Source of the DNA: Hyphomicrobiales bacterium
GTDB lineage: Bacteria > Pseudomonadota > Alphaproteobacteria > Rhizobiales > Rhizobiaceae
Assembly: GCA_900470195.1 (NCBI GenBank)
Contig: UEIJ01000005.1
Span: forward strand, 124,001-188,000
DNA: 64,000 nt
Direction: 5' to 3'
Under the pieces are notes generated by a model. The model did not search any database. It worked only from the letters and a program-made list of their open reading frames with translations, and had not been told where the DNA came from. Position 1 is the first letter of the stretch. Each line of letters begins with the position of its first letter. Of this stretch, positions 1 through 10,900 are shown in pieces. The translations under genes were made by a program, and so were the position numbers.

Positions 1-16
1 GCTCCGCCTCAGTCAA

Positions 17-1294
17 TCAGGCGTGGCTGGCGAGCCAGTTGGACAGCACTTCTTCCAGTGCCTCAACCAGCGTTTCGTCTTCCAGCTCCTCGATAATCTC
101 GGCGATGAATGCCTTGATCAACAGGCCACGAGCCTCGTTTTCCGGAATGCCGCGGGCCATCAGATAGAACAGATAGTCCTTTGACAATTCGGTGACCGTC
201 GCACCATGGCCGCAGGCCACGTCATCGGCGAAGATTTCGAGTTCGGGCTTGGCATCGAACTCGCCTTCGTCCGACAGCAGCAGGGTGTTGCAGGCCATGC
301 GGGCGTCGGTCTTCTGGGCGATCTGCGCGACGCGGATCATGCCCTGGAAAACCCCGCGCGCGCGGTCCTTGACCACATTGCGGACAATCTCGGTCGAGCG
401 GGTGTTCTCCACCAGATGGCCAACCGTCATGGTCACGTCTGTATGGCTGTCATCGGCCAGCAGATTGAGGCCGCGAAGTTCAAAGTCAGAATCTTCTCCG
501 GCAACGTTGACGTGCACTTCCTGACGCACGAGCTTGCCGCCCGCATTGATGATGTAAAGCGTCAGGCGGGAGCCCTTGCCCATCGTCGCATTGAACTGCG
601 AGAGCTGCGTTGCCTGACCGAAATCTCGCAGGATAACCCAGAGAATCTCGGCGCCATCGCCAACGGTTACGTGGTTGACAGAAGTGGAGAAGGCATCGCC
701 CTCGCCGCCATTCTGGCGTTCCACGATCGTGGCCTTGACATTGGCACCAATGCGAACCGGGAAACGTGTGTGCCCCTGTCCGACCTTCTGGATATTCTGG
801 AGTTCCAGCGGGGCTTCCAGTTCGGTGCCATCGGCAATCGAAACCATCCAGCCATCGCTGACATAGGCAGCGTTGATCTGGCCGATCGTATCGTCGAAGC
901 CGCGCGACCGGAGCTGGGTGACGAGCGAGCCGTCAGCCAGCGCTTCGCGGACCGGCGTCAGCGAAACGCCCTGAGGCGCATTCGCACCAAGAGCAACGCC
1001 ATTGCTCGCGGCAACAATCGACGAACCGCCGATGAGCGGGGGCAACGCCTGCGTTCCTGCTGACGTGTCGAACGGCGCCACGCCCTTCAGAAGCGTACGG
1101 AAATCCGTATAGTGCCAGCTTTCGACGCGGCGGGATGGAATGCCGTTTTCCTTGAGCGCTTCAAGGGCCGCATCACGCGCAACGACAACATCGCCATTGC
1201 CCGGCAGGTCGCCCATGCGGTCGGCAAAGCTGTCGATCAGCGCGCTTTCAGCCGGCGTTCGCGGCTTGGAAGCTGGAGCGGTCTGGATATTCAT
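17..1294 (-). CDS. sufD: Fe-S cluster assembly protein SufD
   Basis: This 425-residue protein is SufD, a scaffold partner in the SufBCD complex that assembles Fe-S clusters in the cytosol. The C-terminal half has the SufB/SufD beta-helix pattern and ends with the family motif MARGIPENEARGL, which resembles the matching stretch of the upstream sufB product ([10 protein letters not shown]). That shows the paralogy of the two proteins. It is the fourth gene of a leftward operon (desulfurase, sufB, sufC, sufD), with only 13 bases between it and sufC. A sufS-like gene is expected off the left edge. Length and start agree with the family. Confidence 0.95.
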   Translation of the reverse strand: MNIQTAPASKPRTPAESALIDSFADRMGDLPGNGDVVVARDAALEALKENGIPSRRVESWHYTDFRTLLKGVAPFDTSAGTQALPPLIGGSSIVAASNGVALGANAPQGVSLTPVREALADGSLVTQLRSRGFDDTIGQINAAYVSDGWMVSIADGTELEAPLELQNIQKVGQGHTRFPVRIGANVKATIVERQNGGEGDAFSTSVNHVTVGDGAEILWVILRDFGQATQLSQFNATMGKGSRLTLYIINAGGKLVRQEVHVNVAGEDSDFELRGLNLLADDSHTDVTMTVGHLVENTRSTEIVRNVVKDRARGVFQGMIRVAQIAQKTDARMACNTLLLSDEGEFDAKPELEIFADDVACGHGATVTELSKDYLFYLMARGIPENEARGLLIKAFIAEIIEELEDETLVEALEEVLSNWLASHA

Positions 1295-1307
1295 GATCCA
1301 TCCCTCC

Positions 1308-2063
1308 TCAGGCAGCTTCGCCGATTACGTCGGCATAACCGTTTTCTTCCAGATGCAACGCAAGGCTCTTGTCACCGGACTTGATGACCTGGCCCTTGTA
1401 CAGCACGTGCACGCTGTCCGGAACGATATGTTCGAGCAGACGCTGATAGTGCGTAATGACGACCACGGCGCGATCCGGCGAACGCAGGGCGTTCACGCCT
1501 TCCGAAACGATCTTGAGCGCGTCAATGTCAAGACCGGAATCGGTTTCGTCGAGGACGCACAGGCTCGGTTCCAGAAGCTGCATCTGAAGAATTTCAGCGC
1601 GCTTCTTTTCACCGCCCGAGAAGCCAACATTGAGCGGGCGCTTGAGCATGTTCATGTCGATGTTGAGGCCGCCGGCGGCATCCTTCACGCGCTTGATGAA
1701 TTCCGGGATTTTCAGTTCCGGTTCGCCGCGCGCCTTGCGCTGGCTGTTCATGGCGACTTTCAGGAATTCCATCGTGGCAACGCCCGGAATTTCCATCGGG
1801 TACTGAAAAGCCAGGAAGATGCCCTTGGCGGCGCGTTCTGCCGGGTCGAGCTCAAGGATCGACTCCCCATTGTAAAGAATGTCGCCTTCCGTCACTTCGT
1901 AGTCGTCGCGGCCGGCGAGAATATAGGAAAGCGTGGACTTGCCCGAACCGTTCGGACCCATGATCGCAGCAACTTCACCCTTGTTCACGGTGAGGTTCAG
2001 GCCACGGATGATCTCTGTATCCGTGTCGGCGATCTTTGCATGGAGGTTCTTGATCTCAAGCAT
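1308..2063 (-). CDS. sufC: Fe-S cluster assembly ATPase SufC
   Basis: This is a 251-residue ABC-type ATPase that binds SufB and SufD and drives cluster assembly; it is not a transporter. Walker A (GPNGSGKST) lies at about residues 36-44, the ABC signature reads FSGGEKKR near residue 150, and Walker B is followed by DETDSGLD, a form typical of SufC. I chose the ATG that gives MLEIKNLHAK because it matches the usual SufC N terminus. The open frame continues 31 codons upstream, but that stretch lies in the sufB-sufC spacer and looks non-coding. Confidence 0.96.
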   Translation of the reverse strand: MLEIKNLHAKIADTDTEIIRGLNLTVNKGEVAAIMGPNGSGKSTLSYILAGRDDYEVTEGDILYNGESILELDPAERAAKGIFLAFQYPMEIPGVATMEFLKVAMNSQRKARGEPELKIPEFIKRVKDAAGGLNIDMNMLKRPLNVGFSGGEKKRAEILQMQLLEPSLCVLDETDSGLDIDALKIVSEGVNALRSPDRAVVVITHYQRLLEHIVPDSVHVLYKGQVIKSGDKSLALHLEENGYADVIGEAA

Positions 2064-2136
2064 GAATGTAAACCTTGTTCTAATGCCAGGAAAAGGCTGG
2101 CCAGAAAATCTGATGCGAGATGGAAGGATGCGTCGG

Positions 2137-3660
2137 TTAACCGACGCTGCCCTCAAGCGAAATGCCGATAAGCTTCTGCGCTTCGACGGCGAATTCCATC
2201 GGCAGTTCCTGAATGACTTCCTTCACAAAGCCATTGACGATGAGGGCGATGGCCTCCTCTTCCGGAATGCCGCGCTGCATCACGTAGAACAGCTGGTCTT
2301 CCGAAATCTTGGAGGTGGTTGCCTCATGCTCAAACTGCGCCGTGGCGTTTTTCGCCTCGATATACGGCACCGTATGCGCCCCGCAATCGTTGCCGATCAG
2401 GAGCGAGTCGCACTGGGTAAAGTTACGCGCATTCTCGGCCTTGCGATGGGCCGAAACCTGTCCGCGATAGGTGTTGTTCGACTTGCCGGCCGAAATACCC
2501 TTCGAGATGATGCGGCTCGACGTGTTCTTGCCGAGGTGCAGCATCTTGGTGCCCGAGTCGATCTGCTGATGACCGTTGGAAACGGCAATCGAATAGAACT
2601 CACCGCGGGAATTGTCGCCGCGCAAAATACAGGACGGATATTTCCAGGTGATTGCGGAGCCGGTTTCCACCTGCGTCCACGAAATCTTGGAATTATCGCC
2701 ACGGCAATCGCCACGCTTGGTGACGAAGTTGTAGATGCCGCCCTTGCCATCCTTGTCGCCGGGGAACCAGTTCTGGACCGTCGAATATTTGATTTCGGCG
2801 TTTTCGAGAGCAATCAGCTCAACGACAGCCGCGTGCAGCTGGTTTTCGTCGCGCTGCGGTGCAGTGCAACCTTCGAGATAAGAAACATACGCACCTTCAT
2901 CGGCGATGATGAGCGTCCGTTCAAACTGACCGGTGTTCTTTTCATTGATACGGAAATAGGTCGAAAGTTCCATAGGGCAACGAACGCCCTTTGGAACATA
3001 GACGAACGAACCATCCGTAAAAACAGCCGAATTCAGCGTGGCATAGTAATTGTCCGAAACCGGAACCACAGAAGCCAGATACTTCTGCACCAGTTCAGGA
3101 TGCTCGCGGATCGCTTCCGAAATCGAGCAGAAGATCACGCCAGCTTTGGCAAGTTCTTCCTTGAAGGTCGTGACGACAGACACGCTGTCGAACACGGCAT
3201 CAACGGCCACGCGGCCCGACGCATAGACATTGTCGGACGGATTGCCGTCGATTTCGCTCGGCTCGCCCTGCTTGCGCACACCGGCCAGAATTTCCTGTTC
3301 GCGCAGCGGAATGCCAAGCTTTTCATAGGTCTTCAGCAGTTCCGGATCGACTTCATCAAGCGATTTCGGACCCGACTGGTTTTTCGGCGCCGCATAATAA
3401 TATGCGTCCTGAAAATCGATCTTCGGATAATCGACGCGCGCCCATGTCGGCTCTTCCATGGTGAGCCAGCGTTCATAGGCTTTGAGACGCCATTCCAGCA
3501 TCCATTCCGGCTCGTTTTTCTTGGCGGAAATGAAGCGGATAATATCTTCGTTCAGGCCCTTGGGAGCCTTCTCGGCTTCGATCGTCGTCTCGAAGCCATA
3601 TTTGTACTGGTCCACGTCAAGGCCGCGGACCTGATCAATGGTCTCCTGCACTGCAGGCAT
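2137..3660 (-). CDS. sufB: Fe-S cluster assembly protein SufB
   Basis: SufB is the main scaffold of the SufBCD complex, on which the nascent Fe-S cluster is built with sulfur from a cysteine desulfurase. The protein has 507 residues, a normal length, with the N-terminal helical region and the long beta-helix core of the family. It includes the stretch around [18 protein letters not shown] and the C-terminal [10 protein letters not shown] motif shared with SufD. It lies second in the leftward suf operon, 73 bases before sufC and about 260 bases after the desulfurase gene. That gap may hold a second promoter. Confidence 0.96.
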   Translation of the reverse strand: MPAVQETIDQVRGLDVDQYKYGFETTIEAEKAPKGLNEDIIRFISAKKNEPEWMLEWRLKAYERWLTMEEPTWARVDYPKIDFQDAYYYAAPKNQSGPKSLDEVDPELLKTYEKLGIPLREQEILAGVRKQGEPSEIDGNPSDNVYASGRVAVDAVFDSVSVVTTFKEELAKAGVIFCSISEAIREHPELVQKYLASVVPVSDNYYATLNSAVFTDGSFVYVPKGVRCPMELSTYFRINEKNTGQFERTLIIADEGAYVSYLEGCTAPQRDENQLHAAVVELIALENAEIKYSTVQNWFPGDKDGKGGIYNFVTKRGDCRGDNSKISWTQVETGSAITWKYPSCILRGDNSRGEFYSIAVSNGHQQIDSGTKMLHLGKNTSSRIISKGISAGKSNNTYRGQVSAHRKAENARNFTQCDSLLIGNDCGAHTVPYIEAKNATAQFEHEATTSKISEDQLFYVMQRGIPEEEAIALIVNGFVKEVIQELPMEFAVEAQKLIGISLEGSVG

Positions 3661-3760
3661 CGGCGTTCTCCATCCTCGTCGGGGTCAAGGCCCGACAGTT
3701 GCAAACGTCAAGGCGATAATAGTCTTGGTTACCGTCTCGATATAGTGTGCGTGCCCCTTC

Positions 3761-3777
3761 TTTAAAACCTCTCTAAA
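3761..3777. promoter_or_regulatory. candidate iron-responsive (Irr-like) box before sufB
   Basis: The 17 bases TTTAAAACCTCTCTAAA form an imperfect AT-rich palindrome, symmetric at 11 of 17 positions, about 100 bases upstream of the sufB start. In Rhizobiales, suf genes are controlled by iron and Fe-S status through Irr and RirA, and Irr boxes have TTTA/TAAA ends like these. The assignment is inferred from position and general shape only. Confidence 0.3.
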
Positions 3778-3839
3778 CTGAATTTCAAGCGCCGGGTTCA
3801 AATTTGCCCGAAAAAATGCGATTAAAACAATCAACTTAT

Positions 3840-3863
3840 AAAAATGCGCGTTGAAACAGCGCA
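3840..3863 (-). terminator. weak terminator or attenuator after the desulfurase gene
   Basis: Read leftwards, a 5-bp stem (TGCGC/GCGCA, 9-base loop) is followed by five T residues. A larger hairpin (CTCGCG at 3864-3869 pairing with CGCGAG at 3889-3894, enclosing the palindrome GCGGGCCCGC) lies directly before it. Together they could reduce read-through from the desulfurase gene into sufB. The stem is short, so this is a weak call. Confidence 0.35.
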
Positions 3864-3921
3864 CTCGCGGGTCTCTGCGGGCCCGCTTCGCGAGGTCATT
3901 TTTAGTTCAGGCTTATTCTGA

Positions 3922-5082
3922 TCAGGCTTTCCTGGCGCGGCGCTCGACAATTTTGCGCAGCACGTCGAGAAAGGCATCAACGTCATCGGGCGTTGCCGTT
4001 GGTTCAAGGGACACACGGATCGCCCCGAGACTGTCTCCGTATCCCATTGCCGACAGCACATGGCTGGGACCGACTTTGCCAGACGAACAGGCCGATCCCG
4101 CCGAAAGAGCGATTCCGCCGAGATCAAATGCGATCTGCACGGTTTCCGCCTTCTGTTCTTCGAGAGAAAAGAAGGTCGTGTTCGGCAGCCGATCGACCGA
4201 CCTGCCGTAGATCACCGCATCGGGAGCGATTGCCACCAGACCCGCTTCCAGCCTGTCCCTCATTGCCGGAGACCAGCCATCGCCGTCAAGCCGTGTCTTG
4301 GCAGCATCAGCGGCAGCGCCGAAACCTGCAATCAGCGGCAGCGCTTCGGTTCCAGCCCTATGCCCCTTCTCCTGACCGCCACCGCGAACAAGCGCGCGCG
4401 GCATCATGAGGTCGGAAATGGCAATGATTGCGCCGACGCCTTTCGGTCCGCCGATCTTGTGTGAGGAGATTATGAGATAATCACCGCAATTATCTGAAAT
4501 ATCTAATTTAATGCGTCCCGCGGCTTGAACCGCATCGACAATATAGATGCCGCCAGCGGCCTTGACTATAGCGGCAATTTCCGCAACCGGCTGAATGACC
4601 CCTGTTTCGTTATTGGCAGCCTGTATCGCAACGAGCGGCAGCCCCGCGCTCTTGTCGTGACGGCCAAAGGCAGCTCTCAGGGAATCGAGCTCCACGATGC
4701 CGTTTGCATCGACCGGCAGCACCGTGACGTCCTGCGGGGCAAACTGGCCACCGGACAGCACGCATGGGTGTTCCGTCCCGCTCACATAGAGATGCGACAG
4801 GCGGACCGGCGACCGCCCCATCATGTAGTGCGGCGTCAGCAGCGTTGAAGCGGCTTCCGTCGCGCCTGATGTAAAGAAAACATGGTCCGGCCTGGCATTG
4901 ACGAGCGCGGCAACGCTGCGACGCGCTGCTTCAACGAGCGCGCGTGCGGCTCGGCCTTCACGATGCACGGAGGATGGATTTCCGGTAATGCCGAGTGCGT
5001 TGACGACCGCATCCCGCGCCTCTTCAAGCAACGGAGCACTGGCATTATAGTCCAGATAGAGCCTCTTGCCGCTCCCGTTCAC
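3922..5082 (-). CDS. cysteine desulfurase (NifS/IscS-type, aminotransferase class V)
   Basis: This PLP enzyme takes sulfur from L-cysteine as an enzyme-bound persulfide and probably feeds the SufBCD scaffold encoded just downstream. The sequence has 386 residues. The N terminus carries the LYLDYNASAP motif, the PLP lysine is Lys209 in SSHKIGGPKG, and the catalytic cysteine is Cys332 in SAGSACSSGK, on the flexible loop of class I (IscS/NifS-like) enzymes. A separate SufS is normally encoded at the far end of this operon, so this would be a second desulfurase. I leave the symbol blank because it could be named iscS, nifS or sufS2. Confidence 0.9.
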   Translation of the reverse strand: MNGSGKRLYLDYNASAPLLEEARDAVVNALGITGNPSSVHREGRAARALVEAARRSVAALVNARPDHVFFTSGATEAASTLLTPHYMMGRSPVRLSHLYVSGTEHPCVLSGGQFAPQDVTVLPVDANGIVELDSLRAAFGRHDKSAGLPLVAIQAANNETGVIQPVAEIAAIVKAAGGIYIVDAVQAAGRIKLDISDNCGDYLIISSHKIGGPKGVGAIIAISDLMMPRALVRGGGQEKGHRAGTEALPLIAGFGAAADAAKTRLDGDGWSPAMRDRLEAGLVAIAPDAVIYGRSVDRLPNTTFFSLEEQKAETVQIAFDLGGIALSAGSACSSGKVGPSHVLSAMGYGDSLGAIRVSLEPTATPDDVDAFLDVLRKIVERRARKA

Positions 5083-5118
5083 CGTACCTATCTCCTAAAC
5101 AAAATTCTGGAAGCGCAA

Positions 5119-5144
5119 TTTTCTTGAATTTTCAATCAAGAAAA
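5119..5144. promoter_or_regulatory. perfect 9-bp palindrome, candidate operator of the suf operon
   Basis: TTTTCTTGA and TCAAGAAAA are perfect inverted repeats separated by 8 bases. They lie about 37 bases upstream of the desulfurase ATG, in the spacer between that gene and the divergent hydrolase gene. The position suits a repressor operator for the suf operon. An Rrf2-family regulator (RirA or IscR-like) would fit family knowledge, but the protein is not encoded here. The arms are too AT-rich for a terminator. Confidence 0.4.
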
Positions 5145-5277
5145 GCCTATTAAGCCCCCATAGGAACTGAAACTCGCTTTCAGTCTGTCGAAATTTCAAA
5201 CCGGTTCTAGAAGCGGCGTCCAACGACGTCAAGTTTCGCCGCCCAGATCCGGCTTTCCCGTTACGAGCGGAGTACAC

Positions 5278-5952
5278 ATGCCAGAAGTCATTTTCAACGG
5301 TCCTGCCGGACGCCTCGAAGGTCGCTATCAGCCTTCCAAAGAAAAGAATGCTCCGATCGCGCTCATCCTTCATCCACATCCGCAGTTCGGCGGAACGATG
5401 AACAACAAGATCGTCTATGATCTGTTCTACATGTTCCAGCAGCGCGGTTTCACAACGTTGCGCTTCAACTTCCGCGGCATTGGACGCAGCCAGGGCGAAT
5501 TCGATCACGGTGCGGGCGAACTGTCGGATGCGGCAAGCGCGCTCGACTGGGTGCAGGCGCTTCACCCCGATTCCAAGACATGCTGGGTTGCCGGCTATTC
5601 ATTCGGCGCCTGGATCGGCATGCAGCTCCTAATGCGCCGCCCGGAAATCGAAGGCTTCATTTCCGTCGCACCGCAGCCGAACACTTATGATTTCTCCTTC
5701 CTGGCGCCCTGCCCTTCGTCCGGTCTCATCATCCATGGCGATAACGACAAGGTTGCGCCGCCGAAGGATGTTCAGGCTCTGGTCGACAAACTGAAGACCC
5801 AGAAGGGCATCACGATCACCCAGACCACGATTCCGGGCGCAAATCACTTCTTCACCGGTCAGGGCGATGAACTCATCGAGGATTGCGCCGAATATCTTGA
5901 TCGCCGTCTGGCTGGCGAACTGGTGGAAGCGCGTCCGAAGCGCCTTCGCTAA
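5278..5952 (+). CDS. alpha/beta hydrolase
   Basis: This is a 224-residue cytosolic alpha/beta hydrolase of the small COG2945-like type. The nucleophile elbow is GYSFGA (Ser108), the acidic residue is probably in HGDNDKVAPP, and the catalytic histidine is in GANHFF. HPHPQFGGT near residues 32-40 is typical of this subfamily. The substrate is unknown. The gene is divergent from the suf operon and is followed by a strong terminator, so it is probably monocistronic. Confidence 0.88.
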   Translation: MPEVIFNGPAGRLEGRYQPSKEKNAPIALILHPHPQFGGTMNNKIVYDLFYMFQQRGFTTLRFNFRGIGRSQGEFDHGAGELSDAASALDWVQALHPDSKTCWVAGYSFGAWIGMQLLMRRPEIEGFISVAPQPNTYDFSFLAPCPSSGLIIHGDNDKVAPPKDVQALVDKLKTQKGITITQTTIPGANHFFTGQGDELIEDCAEYLDRRLAGELVEARPKRLR

Positions 5953-5993
5953 CAAACAATCCGGCAAGTCGTTTTCCAGATTTGCAGCGTCTC

Positions 5994-6020
5994 ATCCGGC
6001 GGGTCTCCCGCCGGATTTTT
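5994..6020 (+). terminator. rho-independent terminator after the hydrolase gene
   Basis: A perfect 10-bp stem (ATCCGGCGGG/CCCGCCGGAT, loop TCT) is followed by a run of T. Confidence 0.9.
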
Positions 6021-6081
6021 CGTGCGATGCTACATCACTATCGAATGATTCGTCCTTTCACATCCATCTCACGAGCGTGAC

Positions 6082-6414
6082 ATGCCGGTTTATGCCATTC
6101 TTGCTATCGCCATCGTGTCTGAAGTCATCGGAACACTCAGCCTCAAGGCGTCCGAAGGCTTTACCCGCCTGGGACCATCCCTGATCGTCGTCGTCGCTTA
6201 TGGGCTGGCCTTCTATTTTCTTTCCATGACGTTGAAGAGCATACCCGTCGGGATTGCCTATGCGGTCTGGTCCGGAATTGGCGTGACGCTCGTTGCACTG
6301 ATCGGCTGGCTTATCTTTGGACAAAAGCTCGACCTGGCCGCAGTGCTCGGCATGGGATTGATTATTGCCGGCGTCATTGTGCTCAATCTCTTTTCGAATA
6401 CAGCGCAACACTGA
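6082..6414 (+). CDS. SMR-family multidrug efflux transporter
   Basis: This is a 110-residue inner-membrane protein with four hydrophobic segments, the size and layout of EmrE-type small multidrug resistance transporters, which export cationic drugs or guanidinium in exchange for protons. The essential membrane glutamate is in SEVIGT near residue 14, followed by [10 protein letters not shown] as in EmrE/SugE proteins. [11 protein letters not shown] in the third segment is also a family signature. Sequence alone does not show whether it exports quaternary ammonium drugs or guanidinium. It lies between a terminator and tyrS. Confidence 0.93.
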   Translation: MPVYAILAIAIVSEVIGTLSLKASEGFTRLGPSLIVVVAYGLAFYFLSMTLKSIPVGIAYAVWSGIGVTLVALIGWLIFGQKLDLAAVLGMGLIIAGVIVLNLFSNTAQH

Positions 6415-6576
6415 AAATCATCCGGTCAATATGCCAAATTACTGGTTCGCAACCCGCCGAAACGGGAGTTTCCTTGTTATTGGCGGTTGATTGGTGCTAA
6501 AGGCGGACTTATCACATGGATGTAAGCAGCCGCTTGCGACCAGTTTCAACTTCGCCTTATCAGTCAGGGAAAAGGA

Positions 6577-7830
6577 ATGTCCGGTTTCAAATCCGATTTT
6601 CTTCGCACGCTTTCCGAGCGTGGCTTCATTCATCAGATTTCCGATGAAAGTGGCCTCGACGAATTGTTGGCCAAGGAAACCGTGACAGCCTATATCGGTT
6701 TCGATCCCACGGCTCCAAGCCTTCATGCAGGCGGTCTGATCCAGATCATGATGCTGCACTGGCTCCAGCAGACGGGCCATCGGCCTGTCGCGCTGATGGG
6801 CGGTGGCACCGGCATGGTGGGCGATCCGTCCTTCAAGGACGAAGCACGCAAACTGATGACCGAAGATACGATTGCCGAGAACATTGCCGGCATCAAGCGG
6901 GTCTTCGCCAACTACCTGACTTTTGGTGATGGCCCGACCGACGCGCTGATGGTCAACAATGCCGACTGGCTGCGCAACATCAACTATCTTGAATTCCTGC
7001 GCGATGTTGGCCGTCATTTCTCGGTCAACCGCATGCTTTCGTTCGATTCGGTGAAGATGCGCCTCGATCGTGAGCAGTCGCTATCATTCCTCGAATTCAA
7101 CTACATGATCCTTCAGGCCTACGATTTCGTGGAACTGAACAAGCGTCACGACATTCGTCTGCAGATGGGCGGTTCGGATCAGTGGGGCAATATCATCAAC
7201 GGTATCGATCTCGGTCACCGGATGGGAACGCCGCAGCTTTATGCCCTCACCTCGCCGCTGCTGACGACAGCATCGGGTCAGAAGATGGGCAAGTCGCTTG
7301 GCGGCGCCATCTGGTTGAACGCCGAAATGCTGAGCGCCTATGATTTCTGGCAGTACTGGCGCAACACCGAAGATGCCGATGTCGAGCGGTTCCTGAAGCT
7401 CTACACGACGCTTCCGCTGGATGAAATCGCCAAGCTGGCCGCACTAGAAGGCGTTGAAATCAACGAAGCGAAGAAAATTCTTGCAACCGAAGTGACGGCC
7501 ATGCTGCATGGCCGCAATGCAGCCGAAGAAGCCGCGGAAACCGCCCGCAAGACATTCGAGGACGGCGAGCTTTCGGAAAATCTGCCAACCGTCGGCGTTC
7601 ACAAGGCGACGCTGAATGGCGGCATCGGTGTTCTGGCCCTGATGGTTCTTGCTGAGCTGTGCACCACCAATGGCGAAGCCCGCCGTCACGTCGAAGGCGG
7701 TGCTGTGCGCATCAATGATGAACCAGTCAGCGATCCCCGCATGACCGTCGATGCCGGTGCGCTGAACGATCAGGGTGTTATCAAGCTATCGCTGGGCAAG
7801 AAGCGTCACGTACTGATCCGCCCCGCATAA
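6577..7830 (+). CDS. tyrS: tyrosyl-tRNA synthetase
   Basis: This 417-residue enzyme charges tRNA-Tyr. The Rossmann-fold catalytic domain carries [10 protein letters not shown], the family's HIGH-like element, and KMGKSLGG, its KMSKS-like loop. FDPTAPS and [10 protein letters not shown] are tyrosine-binding motifs of bacterial TyrRS. The C-terminal part is an S4-type RNA-binding domain ([13 protein letters not shown]). Length is normal. It is followed by a terminator and stands alone. Confidence 0.97.
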   Translation: MSGFKSDFLRTLSERGFIHQISDESGLDELLAKETVTAYIGFDPTAPSLHAGGLIQIMMLHWLQQTGHRPVALMGGGTGMVGDPSFKDEARKLMTEDTIAENIAGIKRVFANYLTFGDGPTDALMVNNADWLRNINYLEFLRDVGRHFSVNRMLSFDSVKMRLDREQSLSFLEFNYMILQAYDFVELNKRHDIRLQMGGSDQWGNIINGIDLGHRMGTPQLYALTSPLLTTASGQKMGKSLGGAIWLNAEMLSAYDFWQYWRNTEDADVERFLKLYTTLPLDEIAKLAALEGVEINEAKKILATEVTAMLHGRNAAEEAAETARKTFEDGELSENLPTVGVHKATLNGGIGVLALMVLAELCTTNGEARRHVEGGAVRINDEPVSDPRMTVDAGALNDQGVIKLSLGKKRHVLIRPA

Positions 7831-7852
7831 GTCAGACGATATTTGAATGAAC

Positions 7853-7881
7853 AAAGCCGGGCCTTGCGTCCGGCTTTTTTT
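7853..7881 (+). terminator. rho-independent terminator after tyrS
   Basis: An 8-bp stem (AAAGCCGG/CCGGCTTT, 9-base loop) runs directly into T residues, between the convergent tyrS and AsmA-like genes. Confidence 0.88.
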
Positions 7882-7912
7882 GTCTGGAGCATTTCACTTT
7901 TCAGAATAGCTT

Positions 7913-10900
7913 CTAGAACTCGAATATTGAGCGGAATATCCCAGGAGCAATGACCGAAATCGGGTTGACGATCACCTGCGGCTGCTTGGCGCTGCCGGCA
8001 AGCTTGTAGGTAATTCCGATCAAGCCACGGTCGCGCCCGTTGCCGAGCAGCGCACCCACGATGGGAAGTTCCCCGAACAAACGATTGACACCGTAGGCAG
8101 GCATAAATGTTCCGGTAATCGACATATTGCCTTGCTGGTCATAGAGTGTTCCCTGAAAAGTCGTACCGACAGTCGGACCACGCACGACTCCTCTCGACAG
8201 GTTCAGATAACCATTGCCCTTTTCGATCAGCGAGAAACCGCGCTCGACATCCACCCGTGAAACATCGATATCGCGTTTTACAGCCTGGTTGAGGCTTGTG
8301 CCTCCGCTGGAGGGGGGGCTGGAAACGATCTTGGCCAGACGCGGTTCGTTGATAATTGCAAAGTTGCGCGCATCGATCTGGCCGCGCAATGGCCCATTGC
8401 CCTGAGCTGCAAGCCCGACTGTGATCTTGCCGCCGCGCATCTTGTCGTAAAAATCGAAGAAACGAAGCACTGCTCCGGCATCGTTGGACTGAAGCGAGAT
8501 AGAACGCGCATCGCCCTGATCGTTGTTCGTCGCCACGAAGGATTCACCGGACGAGGTAACGGCATTGACCGATACGCCCGAAACCTTGCTGCCAGCGCTT
8601 TCATAGGAAACAGCAACATTGCGCAGCATTTCCCCGTTGAAGCCGCCGACCTCATCGATCTGGGCGCTTACAACCACGCGTGGATTGTTGGACTTGCTGC
8701 CGTTGCCGCCCTTCTCGCCAAGATCTGAAACCTGTTTGATCAAGGCACGTGCGTCGAACTGCGAGCCGCGCACATTCACCCGATAGCTGCCGCCACTTTT
8801 GGTTGCCTTGACGGCGAGACTATCGTTTCTATTGAGGCGTATCTCGCTGAAATTCGCAGACTGGAAGTCACCTTTCGCAATCGAGAGATCGCCCTTGGCA
8901 CCGAAAGCGTCGCCAGTGAAGACAAGATTAGTGATGTCCATCTTACTCTTGTCGTCGGGGTTCTGAACGAGATCGAAGGTCGCCTTCGCCGGTATGCCTG
9001 TGCCCTTGCGCCACCCCAGCCAGGGAAGATCAATCTGCGTCTTGCCAAGATCGGCCGAAACGTGGCGCTTACCGCCATCCTCCATGCCGAGATCAACCGC
9101 CATCGGACCGGAAAAGATGGAGTTCAGCCCCGGAAAGACCGCATTACGGGTCTTGTCATCGATATCCAGCCTGACTTTCTGCTCGCGCTTGACCGGCCCG
9201 GAGCGGTCCACCGGCTCGATCAGGGTGACCTTTGCCGGAATACCGTCAAGCATCGCATCGGCAGTAATATTGGCGGCAGATTGATCGACCTTGATGCTGC
9301 CCGTCGCTTCGCTGACGGTCGACCCGGCTATTGGCTTCGAAATATCGAGACCGGTGAAGCCAATGTCAGCGTTCCAGCGAAGCGTGCCGGGCGGCGGATC
9401 CTTGGAAACGGCAAAGTTCACCCTGACCCGCGACTTCACATCGCCCGTCACGTCTTCGGGTAGAAACGGCACATTCTTCAAAACATCGATGGGCTTGTTC
9501 CCCGCAATTTCAGCAATGGCCGAAGCTTCACCGGAGACACCGAGGTCCAGTTCAGCGATAACCGGGCGCTGTGGCCCCCAGGGAATGATCAGCGTGCCGT
9601 CGGACACATCAACTTTGCGGTTATTTGGCGTGTAGGCCACGCCTTTTAAAAGCTTGATCGTTGTATAAGCCCCGCGGACCGATATTTCGCCCTGGGCATC
9701 GCGCACGGGGGGCAGTTCTCCCACGACATCGAAACGCGTGTCGAAGACCTTGAAATCAGCCTTGATTTCATCGCCCGTCAGCGGAGGCGGCAGGCCTGGC
9801 CCGTTGAAGCGGCCGCCCGCAAGCGAAATATCGATGCGGCTATCCTTGAGCGTTCCGCCGAAAAGGTTTTTCAGCACCCATTCGCGAGCGCCATCCGCCA
9901 CATCGATGGGCCAGAGATGCTTGGCATCGGCAACGGGCATTTTAGGAATGCGAAGCAAGAATATCATTTCGGGCGAACCGGCGCCAAATGCCATGCTTCC
10001 CTGACCAAAAAGCTGTCCGTTTTCCGTCTGCACATCGAGATTGGCAAACTGGATGCGTTGCTGGTCAGCCATATAGCGTCCCGCTATCCGCGTCGCGAAG
10101 GACAATGGAGGATCGGTCGATTCAGACGGCATGCTTGTCGCTGATGTCGTCAGAACCTCGAAGCGATATGTCGGACCACCGGTATTGTTTTCGGTTTCCG
10201 GTTCCGGGCCAAAAGCCCCGTTGAACTGTGCCTGCATACCGCCCAGTTGCAGCCGCGACGTCTTGATCTCAATCTTGCGGCTTCCGACCGTGTGCTCAAG
10301 GCTGAGACGAGCGCCCCCGCGCACGTCTTCAACCTTGCCGATTTGCATATCCAGGTCGTCCACGGCGAGTTCAGTCGCGAGACGTTCGGGCTTATCCGCA
10401 TCGGCTGCAAAACCCATCAGGGATAAGCGCGCCGATGCCGCCAGCTCGAAATGGGCCGGATTGACGCGATTGCCGTTTATAACGGGGGCGACTTCAGGCG
10501 GAGAGCCCAATGTGATTGGAATGTCGCGGATGTTCAGCTCAAACCCGGCCAGGCTGTTATCGCCTGCATGCCGGTCGATCTTGCCATCCAGGGCAATTTT
10601 CTTGCCTTTCCATATGACGCTGCCGGTAATGCCGATTTTTCCGCCATTTTCGACGAGGCGGGCTTCCTCGATGCCCAGAATCTGCTGCTCATCGCCAACC
10701 TTGAAAGCGAGAGTGCTGTTGAAAATGCCTATGGCATGCGTTTCCTGAGCACGCAAAAGCTCCAGACTGCGGCGCATGGCGGCAAAAAGCTCACCTGAAA
10801 CCGCATCGAAATCGAGAATACCATTCTCGTCGTAAGGCAGGGACTTCCAGAAGCCCGGCCCCTTCGTTTCGGGCATTTCAAAGGAAACGCCATCCACTTC

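Noticed and set aside
1933-3765. 610-codon open frame opposite sufB/sufC
   Set aside because: It is an antisense shadow of well-supported suf genes, caused by GC-rich third positions, with no domain pattern.
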